Assembly (NCBI GenBank): GCA_023251285.1
Contig: JAHEZB010000022.1
Location: 4,411-11,095 of the forward strand
Reading direction: 5' to 3'
Length of the DNA stretch: 6,685 bases
Source of the DNA: Chitinophagaceae bacterium
GTDB taxonomy: Bacteria; Bacteroidota; Bacteroidia; Chitinophagales; Chitinophagaceae
Shown: piece by piece, positions 6,606 to 6,685 of the stretch
Layout: each line of letters starts with the position of its first letter
Numbering within the stretch: the stretch's first letter is position 1
Notes under the pieces: model-generated
Told to the model about the DNA's origin: nothing
What the model saw: the letters and a program-made list of their open reading frames with translations, nothing else
The model's database searches: none
Program-made: the position numbers and the translations under genes

Positions 6606-6685
6606 TAAAGATTGATTACAAATGCACCCTGTTCGGGAACAGAATGAAACTGCAAATGTAATTCTTCACATTCTTTTTTCCATTG
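6605..6685 (-). CDS. C-terminal end of an unidentified protein, N-terminus beyond window
   Basis: On the minus strand the last 26 codons of an open frame run from the right edge to a TAA at 6607-6605. The tail starts QWKKECEELHLQF and ends EQGAFVINL, an ordinary protein-like composition: amphipathic helix with charged residues, then a short beta-like end. It stops 23 bp before purH on the same strand, a typical operon spacing, which supports its being real. The protein is not recognised. The W..KC-like helix followed by a G-A-F-hydrophobic end is loosely like the tail of ComEC-type C-terminal domains, but this is only a guess from 26 residues. Confidence 0.55.
   Translation of the reverse strand, partial: QWKKECEELHLQFHSVPEQGAFVINL

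Noticed and set aside
6629..6642. CTGTTCGGGAACAG, a 6-bp-arm dyad resembling an operator
   Set aside because: It lies within codons of the upstream partial gene, and its spacing does not match LexA-type boxes; probably chance.
6653..6660. TACATTTG on the minus strand, a perfect match to the Bacteroidota -7 element ahead of purH
   Set aside because: It lies inside the coding tail of the upstream gene, and no -33 match is visible before the window ends. An internal promoter is possible but unsupported.
1..6685. CRISPR arrays, tRNA or rRNA genes, insertion sequences
   Set aside because: No regularly spaced repeats, tRNA-like cloverleaf, rRNA sequence or transposase-like protein was seen on either strand.

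Overview
The window comes from a Bacteroidota genome, probably Chitinophagaceae or a close relative. The evidence is an A/T-rich sequence, A-rich leaders without Shine-Dalgarno sites, a TonB-dependent receptor with an N-terminal carboxypeptidase-regulatory-like domain, a FAS1 lipoprotein, and one promoter-like site close to the Bacteroidota consensus (TTTG, then TAnnTTTG). The family-level placement is an inference from protein flavour.

Left half, minus strand (1-3575): a complete TonB-dependent outer-membrane receptor (804-3575) is followed 38 bp downstream by a lipoprotein with fasciclin (FAS1) domains (765 down to 1, cut by the window edge). They look like one transcription unit: an outer-membrane transporter plus a surface or periplasmic lipoprotein. 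No SusD-type partner is seen. The substrate cannot be read from the sequence.

Middle (3576-5027): a 145-bp A/T-rich divergent intergenic region separates the receptor from purC (SAICAR synthetase, plus strand, 3721-4647). It holds a candidate purC promoter and a perfect 16-bp A/T palindrome. purC ends in a hairpin whose loop carries the stop codon. After a 164-bp spacer comes a 71-residue dodecin-family protein (4812-5027) in which the positions of the classical flavin-contacting Trp and Gln appear to be Ser and Gly.

Right half, minus strand (5067-6685): purH (bifunctional AICAR transformylase/IMP cyclohydrolase, 504 aa) converges on the dodecin gene. A long interrupted hairpin overlaps the last codons of purH. 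Just upstream of purH, the final 26 codons of another minus-strand gene run off the right edge. The 23-bp gap suggests purH is transcribed with it.

purC and purH catalyse late steps of de novo IMP synthesis. They share a 12-base motif in their upstream regions, in the same orientation relative to each gene. This is mostly ordinary chromosomal content. The points most worth checking are the receptor/FAS1 pairing, the shared pur motif, the altered dodecin site, and the GC-rich patch between purC and the dodecin gene.
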